A stretch of 45,593 nt of DNA from Bauldia litoralis (GTDB lineage: Bacteria > Pseudomonadota > Alphaproteobacteria > Rhizobiales > Kaistiaceae), in the NCBI GenBank assembly GCA_945882315.1, contig CAMCWB010000028.1:1-45593 (forward strand). The letters are read 5' to 3'. Below the pieces are notes generated by a model. That model saw only the letters and a program-made list of their open reading frames with translations, made no database searches and was not told the origin of the DNA. Of the stretch, positions 28,261 through 36,521 are shown in pieces. The position numbers and the translations under genes were made by a program. Positions within the stretch are counted from its first letter, which is position 1. Every line of letters starts with the position of its first letter.

Positions 28261-29945
28261 TGCTTTGCACCGGCGGAGACCTCGGCTTTTCCAGTCTTGC
28301 CGGTTACAGACGACAAAAGCTGGCAAGAACGCCGCACGGAATTGTAGTTAAATCCATCGCAGCGCCCATCATCGTTGCATGCAAGCACGCAGTCCACGTA
28401 GCTCGCATTTCGAAGCGGTTTGTAGGTCCTCCCCCGCAGCTCCGTCTTGACATAGAACTTGAGAGGCGACAGCCTTATCTGCGCCTGAAGCGCCTTCCTA
28501 TAGATTGTCGTCGCCCTAGCATCCTCGAGCAGGTCCCGCACGTCGCTTTTTAGGAAGCACGCGCTGGCGGAAGCGTTATAGGTCAATGCAGCACACTGAG
28601 GCTGCCCGCGACATTGGTTCAAACAGACCTCGATGGACACCCCCCGAACCGGCATCCCTACAAGATCGTAGCCAATCGCGTCCAAGCCCGCCGCCGTAAC
28701 AAACTGGTCCGCGACTAGTGAGGGATCGGGTGAAAGAAGCTGCCATTCTCGGAGTTCGTCATGCGAGATGATTTCCATCTCATTCGACGGCACCGCACTC
28801 ATGCGGTGGAATAACTGACTGTTGATGCCCATTTGTTCGAGGTACTGAATTATGGCCGATGATAACTGCTGGGCGTTTTGACCAGCACGGAAGGGGTCGT
28901 CTTCGGTAAGCTGATAAAAGCGATGAACGCCTATGTGTGTCTGTTCATCAGCCGTCCTGAGACCGCCGCCTGCAAGCGTGAGAACGCAAGCGGATAGGCA
29001 CTCTCCGACTGCTCTGACGGCTTTGTTCTGCTCTCGCAGCCACAGACCGGCGTCCATTGCTGCCGCGATTACCCCACCGGGGCTAGTAATCTCGAGGATT
29101 TCGAACTGATGCTGTTGTAGCCTCTCTGCGAAGCTGTCCTCGATCTCCCCTTCGTACCTGAGGACTGGGCCTGCCGCTGTTATCTTGGGTTCCGGCTTTT
29201 TGTCCGCTTCGGCCCCGGGCGGCAAGCTGAACTCAGTTTCGGTGAACGAGCGCTCGTCGAGCCAAGGGCAACGCATCGCGAGCGTTAGGGCATTGTCTCG
29301 GCTGATACCCGCCGCCTGCAGCGTGGCGAGCGGAGCGAGCGGCCCACGTGGCTCAGAGCCAGCCCGTTCCCTATTTGCCAATTCTATTTTTATCTCGACA
29401 CCATCAACATTGCGGCTGGTGTAGCACCATGCGTGTTGCCATTGCTCGTCACCTTCCGACGCAAAGAAATGCCCCGCTTCAACTAACCAATCTACACCGA
29501 ACAGCCGTACCTCACGCGACGCGAATTTCGAATAATTCACAGTAACAATTTCAGGCGGCGCGGGAGGCTTGGCCTCTCTAGGAGGCAGCCGAGGCTCCGA
29601 CGGCGACGGTAGCGCATCGCTCTTTGGTATCGCCGTAGGCTTGCGCGATTGCGGCACCTCCTGCGCTTTTTCTTTTGTCGATGCAGATGTCGCGCTGCTC
29701 GCCGTGCTCGCGGCGTTATCGAGAGCGCGGTCCGTTTGTCCGGGACGATTTACAAGAAAGGCCGCCAAGCCAATTCCAATCGCAGCGATTGCGATCGCGC
29801 TGCCCGTCGCCAAGCGACGGCGTCCCACCGCAGCAGCTTCCTTCTCAGCTGCCTCCGCGGCAGCTCGAAGAACGGGAATTTCAGCCCGTTTATTGGCGAG
29901 CTCAGCTGCGCGCTTTACCAGAGTAAGGTCATGCCTTACCTGCAC
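28257..29945 (-). CDS. Membrane-anchored ClpP-like protein with two PAN/Apple domains
   Basis: A 562-residue protein. Residues 1-45 are charged and helical, one membrane helix lies at about 48-65, then a Pro/Ser-rich linker to about 135. At 258-400 is a ClpP/crotonase-fold domain like COG3904: ITSPGG at 286-291, a probable nucleophile Ser in CLSAC (S318) and a His in GVHRFY (H341). Two PAN/Apple-like Cys modules follow at about 436-470 (C441, C445, C451, C463) and 515-545 (C519, C523, C529, C541). The domain order implies a periplasmic protease or binding protein held at the inner membrane. Start GTG at 29945 overlaps the upstream gene by 17 bases; the end overlaps the next ATG by 4. Confidence 0.75.
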   Translation of the reverse strand: MQVRHDLTLVKRAAELANKRAEIPVLRAAAEAAEKEAAAVGRRRLATGSAIAIAAIGIGLAAFLVNRPGQTDRALDNAASTASSATSASTKEKAQEVPQSRKPTAIPKSDALPSPSEPRLPPREAKPPAPPEIVTVNYSKFASREVRLFGVDWLVEAGHFFASEGDEQWQHAWCYTSRNVDGVEIKIELANRERAGSEPRGPLAPLATLQAAGISRDNALTLAMRCPWLDERSFTETEFSLPPGAEADKKPEPKITAAGPVLRYEGEIEDSFAERLQQHQFEILEITSPGGVIAAAMDAGLWLREQNKAVRAVGECLSACVLTLAGGGLRTADEQTHIGVHRFYQLTEDDPFRAGQNAQQLSSAIIQYLEQMGINSQLFHRMSAVPSNEMEIISHDELREWQLLSPDPSLVADQFVTAAGLDAIGYDLVGMPVRGVSIEVCLNQCRGQPQCAALTYNASASACFLKSDVRDLLEDARATTIYRKALQAQIRLSPLKFYVKTELRGRTYKPLRNASYVDCVLACNDDGRCDGFNYNSVRRSCQLLSSVTGKTGKAEVSAGAKQ

Positions 29946-31509
29946 TTGGAGCCCCCATCAGACTGACTTTCACCAGGTCCGCGACCTCGGGAGGTACTCC
30001 TTGGGCCAAGGTCGCGCGAACGGCATTCGGATCGTCGGTGAGAATGGGGATGTAAAGGATCTCCTTGATGATCTTCTCGACTGGCACTTCGACAACTTTC
30101 TCGACGGTTCGAACGCGCTTCCATCGCCAGCCAAGCAGCAATCGCCGCAACGACTTTCCAATACGAGTATTCGCCTCAGACCGCTCATCCCGCGCCGCGG
30201 CCTTCTGCAGCCCAAGAGCAACAATCGCGGTCAGTGGCCCCGCCAGAGCAGCCAAAGCGGCCAGAGAAGAAAACCAGATCAGGGCGATAAAAGATGCTTC
30301 GTCAACTGAAACACCTTCAGGCGTCCTTCCGTAAACGCGCCCGGCAATGCGTCGAATTTGATCTTCCCGCGCTATTGGAATTCTATCCGCCTCGATTTTT
30401 GAAAGCTTTAGCGCAACCTCGTCGCGGCGCGCTTGGTGCAATTCGATGAGATCGGCCTCTTCATTCTCGCGCCGCTGTGCATCCGCCAATCTATCGTCAG
30501 CTGCTTTCTTCCGGGCGGCCGCGGCCTGATTTGATCGCTCCATCTGCTGAATAAGGTCAGCTTTGCGCCGATCAATTTCGGCCCGTTGCGTAGCCGAAAT
30601 CGGAGCCTCTTCAAGGCGGATACGATCGTATTCGCCTTGCAGCGTCCCGATTTCCGTCCGGATTGCGTCCAGTTGTGGCTCAAATCGAGCGATGATTGCC
30701 GACCGAGGATTACGCAGCTGCCTGAGCTCCTCGGCCCAAGCGTCCCGAAGCTTGGGATCAGTCGCCTTGTTAATCCTTTCAGCGTAGCTCTCCCGCTGCC
30801 TTTCGAACTCCTGCACTGCAACGCTGATTTCTGCATCCCGCTCCTTTGTTATTACTTCTAATCGTTGTTCGCGCGCATTTAAGGCCTCAAGTGCTCTGGC
30901 GGCCTTAGACGAAATCGTTTGTCCAAGCACTTCGTCATTTAACGCCGAAATTTGGTCAGCGATCGCCTTCCGTTCATCGGCCTCAACTTCAATTAAATTC
31001 TCGATCTCTGAGCGTACAAGGTCAGCTTCGTTTGTCTCTCGCAAACGGCGCACGGTGCTGTCCAACATGAGGTCCTCCGCCGCTAAGACATTTATCTGTT
31101 GAGTGAACGCCTCGATTTGGAGCTGCCGGTTTGTTGCGGCCCGTTCCAAGCCCATGAAGACCGTTTCAAACGTAATACCGGCAAGCGCAACCAAAAAAGT
31201 GCAAAGAATGACTTTCCACAGCCAAGATGACGTTGTGTATAGTAGTGTTGCTATGGGGATTTTGGTTAGTTCTGCTAATGCCACCATAAAGAAAGGGGCG
31301 CTGGCTAAGGCAAGATCAGCCGAACTAAACTCAGTTTTTGCAATGGCTGCCTGATAGCCAAGTACCAAGCCGGTGGCTAGGCCGATTGTGGCCGCCGTAA
31401 TCTCCAAGGCCCATGCGGCACGGTAGGTCCACTGACCGTAGCTCGCGAGTTTTTCGTTGTACGCCGGAATACTCGGAAATCGATTGCCCGCGTTCGAATA
31501 AGCCAACAT
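29929..31509 (-). CDS. Polytopic membrane protein with long coiled coil, first operon gene
   Basis: A 526-residue protein with three membrane helices at about 30-52, 64-86 and 93-115, then some 260 residues of charged helix (about 125-385) rich in Glu, Arg, Ala and Leu with coiled-coil heptads, then one or two helices at about 403-440, and a basic C-terminal part (VEKVVEVPVEKIIKEIL). The layout recalls DUF4407-like proteins, but I cannot confirm that. The long coiled coil would lie between the membrane segments, perhaps as a spoke in the periplasm or cytoplasm. It is the first gene of a leftward operon; its ATG at 31509 follows GGTCGGGGGCGACAG. The 3' end overlaps the protease-like gene. Confidence 0.7.
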   Translation of the reverse strand: MLAYSNAGNRFPSIPAYNEKLASYGQWTYRAAWALEITAATIGLATGLVLGYQAAIAKTEFSSADLALASAPFFMVALAELTKIPIATLLYTTSSWLWKVILCTFLVALAGITFETVFMGLERAATNRQLQIEAFTQQINVLAAEDLMLDSTVRRLRETNEADLVRSEIENLIEVEADERKAIADQISALNDEVLGQTISSKAARALEALNAREQRLEVITKERDAEISVAVQEFERQRESYAERINKATDPKLRDAWAEELRQLRNPRSAIIARFEPQLDAIRTEIGTLQGEYDRIRLEEAPISATQRAEIDRRKADLIQQMERSNQAAAARKKAADDRLADAQRRENEEADLIELHQARRDEVALKLSKIEADRIPIAREDQIRRIAGRVYGRTPEGVSVDEASFIALIWFSSLAALAALAGPLTAIVALGLQKAAARDERSEANTRIGKSLRRLLLGWRWKRVRTVEKVVEVPVEKIIKEILYIPILTDDPNAVRATLAQGVPPEVADLVKVSLMGAPSAGKA

Positions 31510-31669
31510 CTGTCGCCCCCGACCATTCTGACGTAGTAGCTCTTTCTCGGGATGTTAGGAGGAAACTGTGTTTGCGACCATAAGCGAGTAGCTGTGTTCG
31601 CCGTAGCTGCGAGGCACGTTCGGTCGACGCGGCGGTTCCAAACAGCTGTCTGCTTTGCGATTGCCAGAC

Positions 31670-31882
31670 TTAGTTTCGCCGCCGCCCCAGGCGAGCCTTC
31701 TCCGCCTTTATTCCCGCGTCGAGCAACTGCCTAACAGCATCTGCCCGCGTGACATTCATCATCGGATATTCCCGTTTGACCATCTCCACATACTCGTCGA
31801 GTTGTTCGACAATGCTGTCGGGCAAGCGCACCGCAAGGGTGTCCATAGTCTCGTCCTTCTTCGGTCTTCCACGTGCCGCCAT
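31670..31882 (-). CDS. Ribbon-helix-helix DNA-binding protein
   Basis: A 70-residue protein with the Arc/CopG/MetJ-type ribbon-helix-helix fold: the strand TLAVRLPDSIVEQLDEYVEM, then a helix-turn-helix-like NVTRADAVRQLLDAGIKA. Small size and a basic tail (ARLGRRRN) are usual. Such proteins bind short inverted repeats as dimers and commonly repress their own promoter; a perfect palindrome CGTATACG lies 27 bases before its start. It could be a stand-alone regulator, an antitoxin without a toxin, or the regulator of the leftward operon that begins 160 bases downstream. No toxin-like frame lies next to it on the same strand. Confidence 0.85.
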   Translation of the reverse strand: MAARGRPKKDETMDTLAVRLPDSIVEQLDEYVEMVKREYPMMNVTRADAVRQLLDAGIKAEKARLGRRRN

Positions 31883-31908
31883 GCCACTTGACCTCCACCG
31901 ACATTAAG

Positions 31909-31916
31909 CGTATACG
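31909..31916. promoter_or_regulatory. Palindrome CGTATACG, candidate RHH operator
   Basis: A perfect 8-base palindrome in the 105-base space between the leftward RHH gene and a rightward gene. The surrounding bases (31901-31955) are AT-rich and fit two diverging promoters. Suggested as the binding site of the RHH protein by position only. Confidence 0.4.
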
Positions 31917-31987
31917 AAAAAATGCGTTATAGCGCGTAGCCGTGCATTATATCACCGTTGTTGCAATTAAGGCCAGAGGAGGCTCGC

Positions 31988-32254
31988 TTGAAAACGAATG
32001 AAAGAGAGACGGGGTACCGGCCGGTCGCGCGGTCTTTGCCGTCGGAAATCCGGGCGCAAATTCTCCCGGAAAGGGGATGGGAATTCATTGCCGCTCACGA
32101 GCTTCAGCGGATGAAGCTTGAGGCGACGACATACCGAATTCAGTTGGAAAATCGGCCCGGTGCCGAACAGCTTACCGCTGCCATTGAAGCCTTGGGCGCG
32201 GCAAGAGAAGCGATCTTGGGAAATGTGGAAGGGGGAGGGCTTGGGCGAAAGTAG
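31988..32254 (+). CDS. Small soluble protein of unknown function
   Basis: An 88-residue charged protein. The TTG at 31988 is taken as start because AGAGGAGG ends five bases before it, the strongest ribosome site in this part of the window; the open frame itself begins further upstream at 31958 without any such signal, and the nearby ATG at 31998 is out of frame. The sequence (SLPSEIRAQILPERGWEFIAAHELQRM...) has two probable helices and a C-terminal Gly-rich tail. No family is recognised. It ends 14 bases before the tRNA-Tyr gene and probably shares its transcript. Confidence 0.6.
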   Translation: MKTNERETGYRPVARSLPSEIRAQILPERGWEFIAAHELQRMKLEATTYRIQLENRPGAEQLTAAIEALGAAREAILGNVEGGGLGRK

Positions 32255-32268
32255 AGCTACCCAGATCC

Positions 32269-32355
32269 GGGAGAGTGACCCGAGCGGCAAAGGGCGCGCA
32301 CTGTAAATGCGCCGGTCATAGACCTTCGCAGGTTCAAGTCCTGCCTCTCCCACCA
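32269..32355 (+). tRNA. tRNA-Tyr (anticodon GTA) carried on the island
   Basis: An 87-base class II tRNA: acceptor stem GGGAGAG/CTCTCCC perfectly paired, anticodon stem GCGCA/TGCGC with loop CTGTAAA (anticodon GTA), long variable arm with stem GGTC/GACC, T-stem GCAGG/CCTGC with loop TTCAAGT, and encoded CCA. All stems fit, so the gene looks functional. Confidence 0.93.
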
Positions 32356-32396
32356 ACCCTAGCAAAAGGCATCTCTTGTCCTAAGGAGACTGAAAA

Positions 32397-32654
32397 ATGC
32401 TGCGGGTTTTTCTCGCCTGCCTCTTTGCTGTTGGACTATCAAGTTGCTCGGGCGATGACTTAGAGAAAGAGGAATTCAATGTCCTTTTTTATTCTGGAGG
32501 TCAGGAGCAGTTTCTTGGGGCTGTTTCTGGGCTATCCGCCTGTCAAAGCGCAGCGTCGGCGAAGGCCACCTCCACTAACCTAAGCCCGTCAAGCTGGTCC
32601 TATGTCTGCTGCAAGAAAACGGCGACTTCCGACTGTGCCAGCAAGCACAAGTAA
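32397..32654 (+). CDS. Small lipoprotein
   Basis: An 85-residue protein with a lipoprotein signal: MLRVFLACLFAVGLSSC, where LSSC is a lipobox and C17 the probable lipidated residue. The mature part is short, with a Tyr/Phe-rich stretch (NVLFYSGGQEQFLGAVSGL) and five more Cys (49, 71, 72, 79 region), hinting at disulphides. No family recognised. AAGGAGACTGAAAA precedes the ATG at 32397, a strong ribosome site. It lies 41 bases after the tRNA-Tyr gene in the same direction. With D residues after the Cys (SGDD) the protein may stay at the inner membrane, but that rule is not reliable outside enterics. Confidence 0.7.
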   Translation: MLRVFLACLFAVGLSSCSGDDLEKEEFNVLFYSGGQEQFLGAVSGLSACQSAASAKATSTNLSPSSWSYVCCKKTATSDCASKHK

Positions 32655-32731
32655 AGCTGTTGCCATCGGGCCGTCGCGGGCGCTGAAATGACGGTCACCT
32701 TCGGGCTAGCTACGCGAGACGGTGTCAAGAA

Positions 32732-32956
32732 TTATAGCTGGGCACAGCCCTGCGCCTCGTCGAGGTCGGCGGCGTTGTCAAGGCACGACTGTATCTCGCC
32801 AACAACCTCGTCAACCCGTTCCTCGATCGCGGCCTCGCACTCTTGCTCGTAGTGCTCTTGTATGTCGTCGGCGTCGTAGGGTTCGAGGTACGCCTGTGCG
32901 AGCGCTGCCGTGCCGCTGGCTACCAGCATGACGAACGCGACGACCTTCGATCTCAT
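32732..32956 (-). CDS. Small exported acidic protein
   Basis: A 74-residue protein with a signal peptide (MRSKVVAFVMLVASGTAALA, cleaved near 20) and a very acidic mature part (YLEPYDADDIQEHYEQECEAAIEERVDEVVGEI) holding three Cys. The ribosome site GGAGGGCTTATCC stands before the ATG at 32956. No family is recognised. It faces away from the thermonuclease gene, whose start is 143 bases to the right, so the gap holds two diverging promoters. Such tiny exported proteins are common on islands and their roles are mostly unknown. Confidence 0.65.
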   Translation of the reverse strand: MRSKVVAFVMLVASGTAALAQAYLEPYDADDIQEHYEQECEAAIEERVDEVVGEIQSCLDNAADLDEAQGCAQL

Positions 32957-33099
32957 GGATAAGCCCTCCCATGCGCCTCGCGCGATCCTTCACTGAAACG
33001 GGAACTGGGACAATATCGTCCTCGACCACTGTTCTGAAAATACCGCTAGTCTCCCCGCAAGGGTTGTAGGTGCCTAACTTCTTGAGCCATAATTGCAGC

Positions 33100-33777
33100 A
33101 TGAGAAGTGCCATTGTTTTCTTTGCCACTCTCCTGCTTTCGGCGGGCTCGATGGCCAAGGCGGAAACGGTGTCCGGTAGCGCTCGGATCGTTGACGGCGA
33201 TACGATCGAAGTTGCTGACACTAAGGTGCGCCTGTTCGGCATCGATGCACCGGAGGCCGGCCAACGCTGCAAGCGTGCCAGCGGCGCAGGCGAGTGGGAG
33301 TGCGGTGACGCTGCGATGGATCGCCTCGTCGCGATCATCAATGGCCAACCCGTCGATTGCAAAGGCGATGATTGGGACGCCTATGGACGCCTCCTTGCCG
33401 AATGCGTGTCGGCCGAGGGCGTAACGATAAACGCCCAGATGGTTCGCGATGGCGCGGCATGGGCCTTCGTCAAATATTCTGACCGCTACGCGGCCGAGGA
33501 AGCGGCGGCACGCAAAGCGCGCCTCGGCGTCTTCCAATCGGAAGCATCCACGACAGCTTGGGACTTCCGAGAGGCGCAGTGGGCCGACGCGATGGAGGGA
33601 GCGCCGGAAGGCTGCCCGATCAAGGGCAATATTAACAGCAAAGGCGAGCGCATCTATCACGCACCGTGGAGCCCGCAATATCGGAAAACCAAGGTCTCTC
33701 CCGAAAAAGGCGAGCGGTGGTTCTGCGACGAAGCCGATGCCTTGGCGGCCGGTTGGCGAGCGCCATACCGGCGCTGA
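33100..33777 (+). CDS. Exported thermonuclease-family protein
   Basis: A 225-residue staphylococcal-nuclease-like protein with a signal peptide (residues 1-21, ending AKA). The catalytic positions of the family are visible: D34 in VDGDT, R44 in VRLFGIDAPE with D49 and E52, and R97 in YGRLLAEC, so the active site looks complete. A second part after residue 160 (GCPIKGNINSKGERIYHAP) is the small C-terminal domain often attached to these nucleases in alphaproteobacteria. It likely degrades DNA or RNA in the periplasm or outside. The ATG at 33100 is used because the earlier in-frame start at 33070 would spoil the signal peptide. Confidence 0.92.
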   Translation: MRSAIVFFATLLLSAGSMAKAETVSGSARIVDGDTIEVADTKVRLFGIDAPEAGQRCKRASGAGEWECGDAAMDRLVAIINGQPVDCKGDDWDAYGRLLAECVSAEGVTINAQMVRDGAAWAFVKYSDRYAAEEAAARKARLGVFQSEASTTAWDFREAQWADAMEGAPEGCPIKGNINSKGERIYHAPWSPQYRKTKVSPEKGERWFCDEADALAAGWRAPYRR

Positions 33778-33865
33778 CCTAGGCTTAGGCTGAGGCTAAC
33801 GCCCGCCTCTTCCTTCTCCGCGCGGTTCTCGGTACTAAACCCTTGGGTGGAGGGATGCTCGGCCA

Positions 33866-35878
33866 ATGCGGCCATACATGAATTCCACAATCGACGAACT
33901 TGAGGCTGAATTCGATAGGGCGAGGCAGTCCGGTGGCCGCGCAACCCTCGAAGGGATCGCGCACGAACTCACCTTCCGCAAAACCGGGAGAGCCGCTGAC
34001 CTCCGTGGCGAGTTGATGCGGCTTCTAGCCGGCTTGCCACCCACCGTCGGGCAGCCAGCGCCACCGGCGCCGCGGCAAAACCCACCGCAGCCACCTCGGC
34101 AGCGCCCACCACCTCAGCGGCCGCCCCGACCGTCCTATCGCCCAACGCCCGAGCAGGAAGAGGCGATAAAGCTGTTTCGGACTGGCGGCTCTCTGAGGAT
34201 TAACGCCTACGCGGGAACGGGCAAGACTTCGACCCTTGAACTGCTCGCCCATGAGAGCCCGCTGCGCGGCCAGTATCTCGCCTTCAACAAAAGCATCGTC
34301 CGAGAAGCGAAGACGCGGTTTCCGACCCGCGTGGATTGCTCGACGACACACAGCCTCGCCCTCCAACTTATTAGGCCGCAGTTCGGCGGCGATAGTGCCA
34401 AGCTCTTCAACCGGGCGAACGCCAACCAGCTTGTCGATATTCTGGGACTGAAGAAATGGAGGATTGACGCCAAGCACTCGTTGGAGGCTCGGTCACAGGG
34501 CGCGCTTGTCGTTTCGACGATCCAACGGTTCGCGCAGAATGCGGACGTGGACTTCCAACGCGAGCATGTCCCTTGCCACGGCTCGCTGCTCGCCGCGCCG
34601 CCGGAAACCTTGAGGGCGGTTGAGGACTTCGCCCTGACGCACGCAAGGCAGGTCTGGTCAAAGATGATCGACCGAAATGACCCAATGCCGCTCGGTCATG
34701 ACGGTTACCTTAAGCTTTGGGCGCTTACCGAGCCGACGATCGCGGCCGACTACATCCTGCTCGACGAGGCCCAGGACACGAACCCGGTCGTTCTCGATGT
34801 GCTCCGCCGACAGAAGTCGCAGATTGTCTACGTGGGCGACAAGTACCAGCAAATTTATGAGTGGCGCGGCGCCGTCAATGCGATGGAGAAGATCACGACC
34901 GACCACTCTTCGTTTCTTACAACGTCATTTCGCTTCGGCAATGAACTCGCCGGTGCAGCGACAAGCATTCTGAAGATGCTCGGCGCGGAGCGTCCTCTCC
35001 GCGGCAACGGCGCCAAGGGAACCAAGATAGTCACTGAAGGTGACGGTGGAACGATCTTGGCCAGAACCAATGCGTCAACCATGGTGGCCCTGATTGAGGC
35101 GCTCGACGCGGGGCGAAGGCCGCACCTCGTAGGCGGTAACGAGGAGCTGATGGCAATGCTCCGCGGCGTCGCAGATCTGAAGGAAGGGCAACCAAGTACC
35201 GTGCCGGATTTCTTTGGGTTCACAACTTGGAAAGAGGTGGAGGAGTTCGCCCGCAGCGGCGAGGGGGAGTATCTTCTGACCTTCGTGAACCTCGTCGAGG
35301 CCCACGGCGAGCGGCAACTTATGTGGGCGCTTAGTCGGACGGTTGAGAACGATCATGCCGATGTCGTGATCTCGACTGCGCACAAGGCCAAGGGCCGGGA
35401 GTGGCCCTCTGTCCAGCTCCTCGACGATTTCATGAAGTCTCGGCCCGAGCGCCGCCCGACCGGCAAGAAGTCTGAGAAGCCGGAAGAAGCTGAAAAGACT
35501 GAGTATGACCCCGCCGAACTTCGGCTTCTTTACGTCGCGGTCACCCGCGCGCAGGATACCCTAATCGTACCGTCATCACTGTTCGCATTTCTGATGTTCG
35601 GAACTCCCCCTGTGGCCGAACCGCGACCCGTGCAGCCCTTCTTGCAGCAAGCAAAGTCAGCCGCTCCCACAAGGGCGGCACCGGCCCCCGTGCCAGCGGC
35701 CCCAAAGCCAGCCGCGGTGCGGCCGTCAGCCCCGGTCAGGAGCCCCGCAAACGGCGCTGTCCTAACGGCCTCGCGGCCAACTCCACCACAACCGCTTCCC
35801 CCCAAGCCACCGGCATTGTTGCGGCCAGCCAGCCCACCGAGGCGGGGCGGGTTCTTAGGCTGGCTGTTCGGCAGGTGA
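33866..35878 (+). CDS. UvrD/Rep-like SF1 helicase with Pro-rich regions
   Basis: A 670-residue SF1 DNA helicase. After an N-terminal helical 60 residues and a Pro-rich linker (about 62-95) come the helicase motifs: Q-motif-like PTPEQEEAI at 93-101, Walker A AYAGTGKT at 114-121, Walker B DYILLDEAQDTNP, motif III VGDKYQQIYEWRGA, motif IV SFRFG, motif V STAHKAKGREWPSVQ and motif VI YVAVTRAQDTLIVP. The last 80 residues are again Pro/Ala-rich, ending in RRGGFLGWLFGR. The 1A/1B parts resemble phage and island UvrD-like proteins. Role may be in island replication or defence. Start ATG 33866 follows GGAGGG by 11 bases. Confidence 0.88.
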   Translation: MRPYMNSTIDELEAEFDRARQSGGRATLEGIAHELTFRKTGRAADLRGELMRLLAGLPPTVGQPAPPAPRQNPPQPPRQRPPPQRPPRPSYRPTPEQEEAIKLFRTGGSLRINAYAGTGKTSTLELLAHESPLRGQYLAFNKSIVREAKTRFPTRVDCSTTHSLALQLIRPQFGGDSAKLFNRANANQLVDILGLKKWRIDAKHSLEARSQGALVVSTIQRFAQNADVDFQREHVPCHGSLLAAPPETLRAVEDFALTHARQVWSKMIDRNDPMPLGHDGYLKLWALTEPTIAADYILLDEAQDTNPVVLDVLRRQKSQIVYVGDKYQQIYEWRGAVNAMEKITTDHSSFLTTSFRFGNELAGAATSILKMLGAERPLRGNGAKGTKIVTEGDGGTILARTNASTMVALIEALDAGRRPHLVGGNEELMAMLRGVADLKEGQPSTVPDFFGFTTWKEVEEFARSGEGEYLLTFVNLVEAHGERQLMWALSRTVENDHADVVISTAHKAKGREWPSVQLLDDFMKSRPERRPTGKKSEKPEEAEKTEYDPAELRLLYVAVTRAQDTLIVPSSLFAFLMFGTPPVAEPRPVQPFLQQAKSAAPTRAAPAPVPAAPKPAAVRPSAPVRSPANGAVLTASRPTPPQPLPPKPPALLRPASPPRRGGFLGWLFGR

Positions 35879-36080
35879 AGACCGTACTGGCGCCAGACCA
35901 TCGGGAGGACGACCGTATCTTTACGATCCCGGGGTATGCCGCCGACGATCAGTGCGCAGCCGACGCCCTCGCTCAAGTAGAGCGACAAGGTCCTCAAATT
36001 TCATCTGTCGCGGCCGTCGCCAATTTGGAGGCAATGCGCAGAACACGACTTCCCTTTCGACCCCGATCTTCTTGAAGGGA

Positions 36081-36404
36081 TCAAAGCCGTTCCGGTAGGG
36101 GGGATGTTTCGCGCCCGATGAGGATCGGAGCTAATCGCACGGGCGGAGATTGTAAGTTCGGGTGGTCAGTGGGTCTGGACTTACGCGAGGGCATGGCACG
36201 GATAAATCCACGAGGTCCGTAAACGCAAGTCAACGTGCCCATTGCGACGGTGCTGAACCGTCCGTCACGACCGAAGTCATGAGCAAGAGAAATTGCATCC
36301 GCGACGGCTTCCGTGTGTGTTTGATATTCAAGCTCGACCAAGCCGTATCTCACCTTCCAGAGGTCGGCCTCGCGAACGACGGAAATCTCGATAGGCGCGT
36401 TCAT
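36081..36404 (-). CDS. Hypothetical protein with DUF2188-like start
   Basis: A 107-residue protein. The first 55 residues (EISVVREADLWKVRYGLVELEYQTHTEAVADAISLAHDFG) follow the pattern of small DUF2188-like domains: a strand, a W-x-V strand, then T-x-x-EA-x-x-A-x-x-LA helix. The C-terminal half is Pro/Arg-rich and may be out of phase or disordered. The ATG at 36404 has no strong ribosome site. The 200 bases between its stop and the SF1 helicase (35879-36080) contain one short frame I do not support. Weak case for a real gene overall. Confidence 0.5.
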   Translation of the reverse strand: MNAPIEISVVREADLWKVRYGLVELEYQTHTEAVADAISLAHDFGRDGRFSTVAMGTLTCVYGPRGFIRAMPSRKSRPTDHPNLQSPPVRLAPILIGRETSPLPERL

Positions 36405-36521
36405 GCACCCAAGGGTACAATGGCATTTCCCGCGGCGAGGGCTTTTGTCTCAGCCCCGCCAGGTCATCAACAGATTTTATGAAAGACACCTTCTTACCCC
36501 ACACGCCGTAGGGCTCCGTCC

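Noticed and set aside
35875-36075. 66-codon frame with GTG start overlapping the SF1 helicase stop
   Set aside because: Possible coupling, but no ribosome site independent of the helicase tail and no recognisable fold; too weak to list as a gene.
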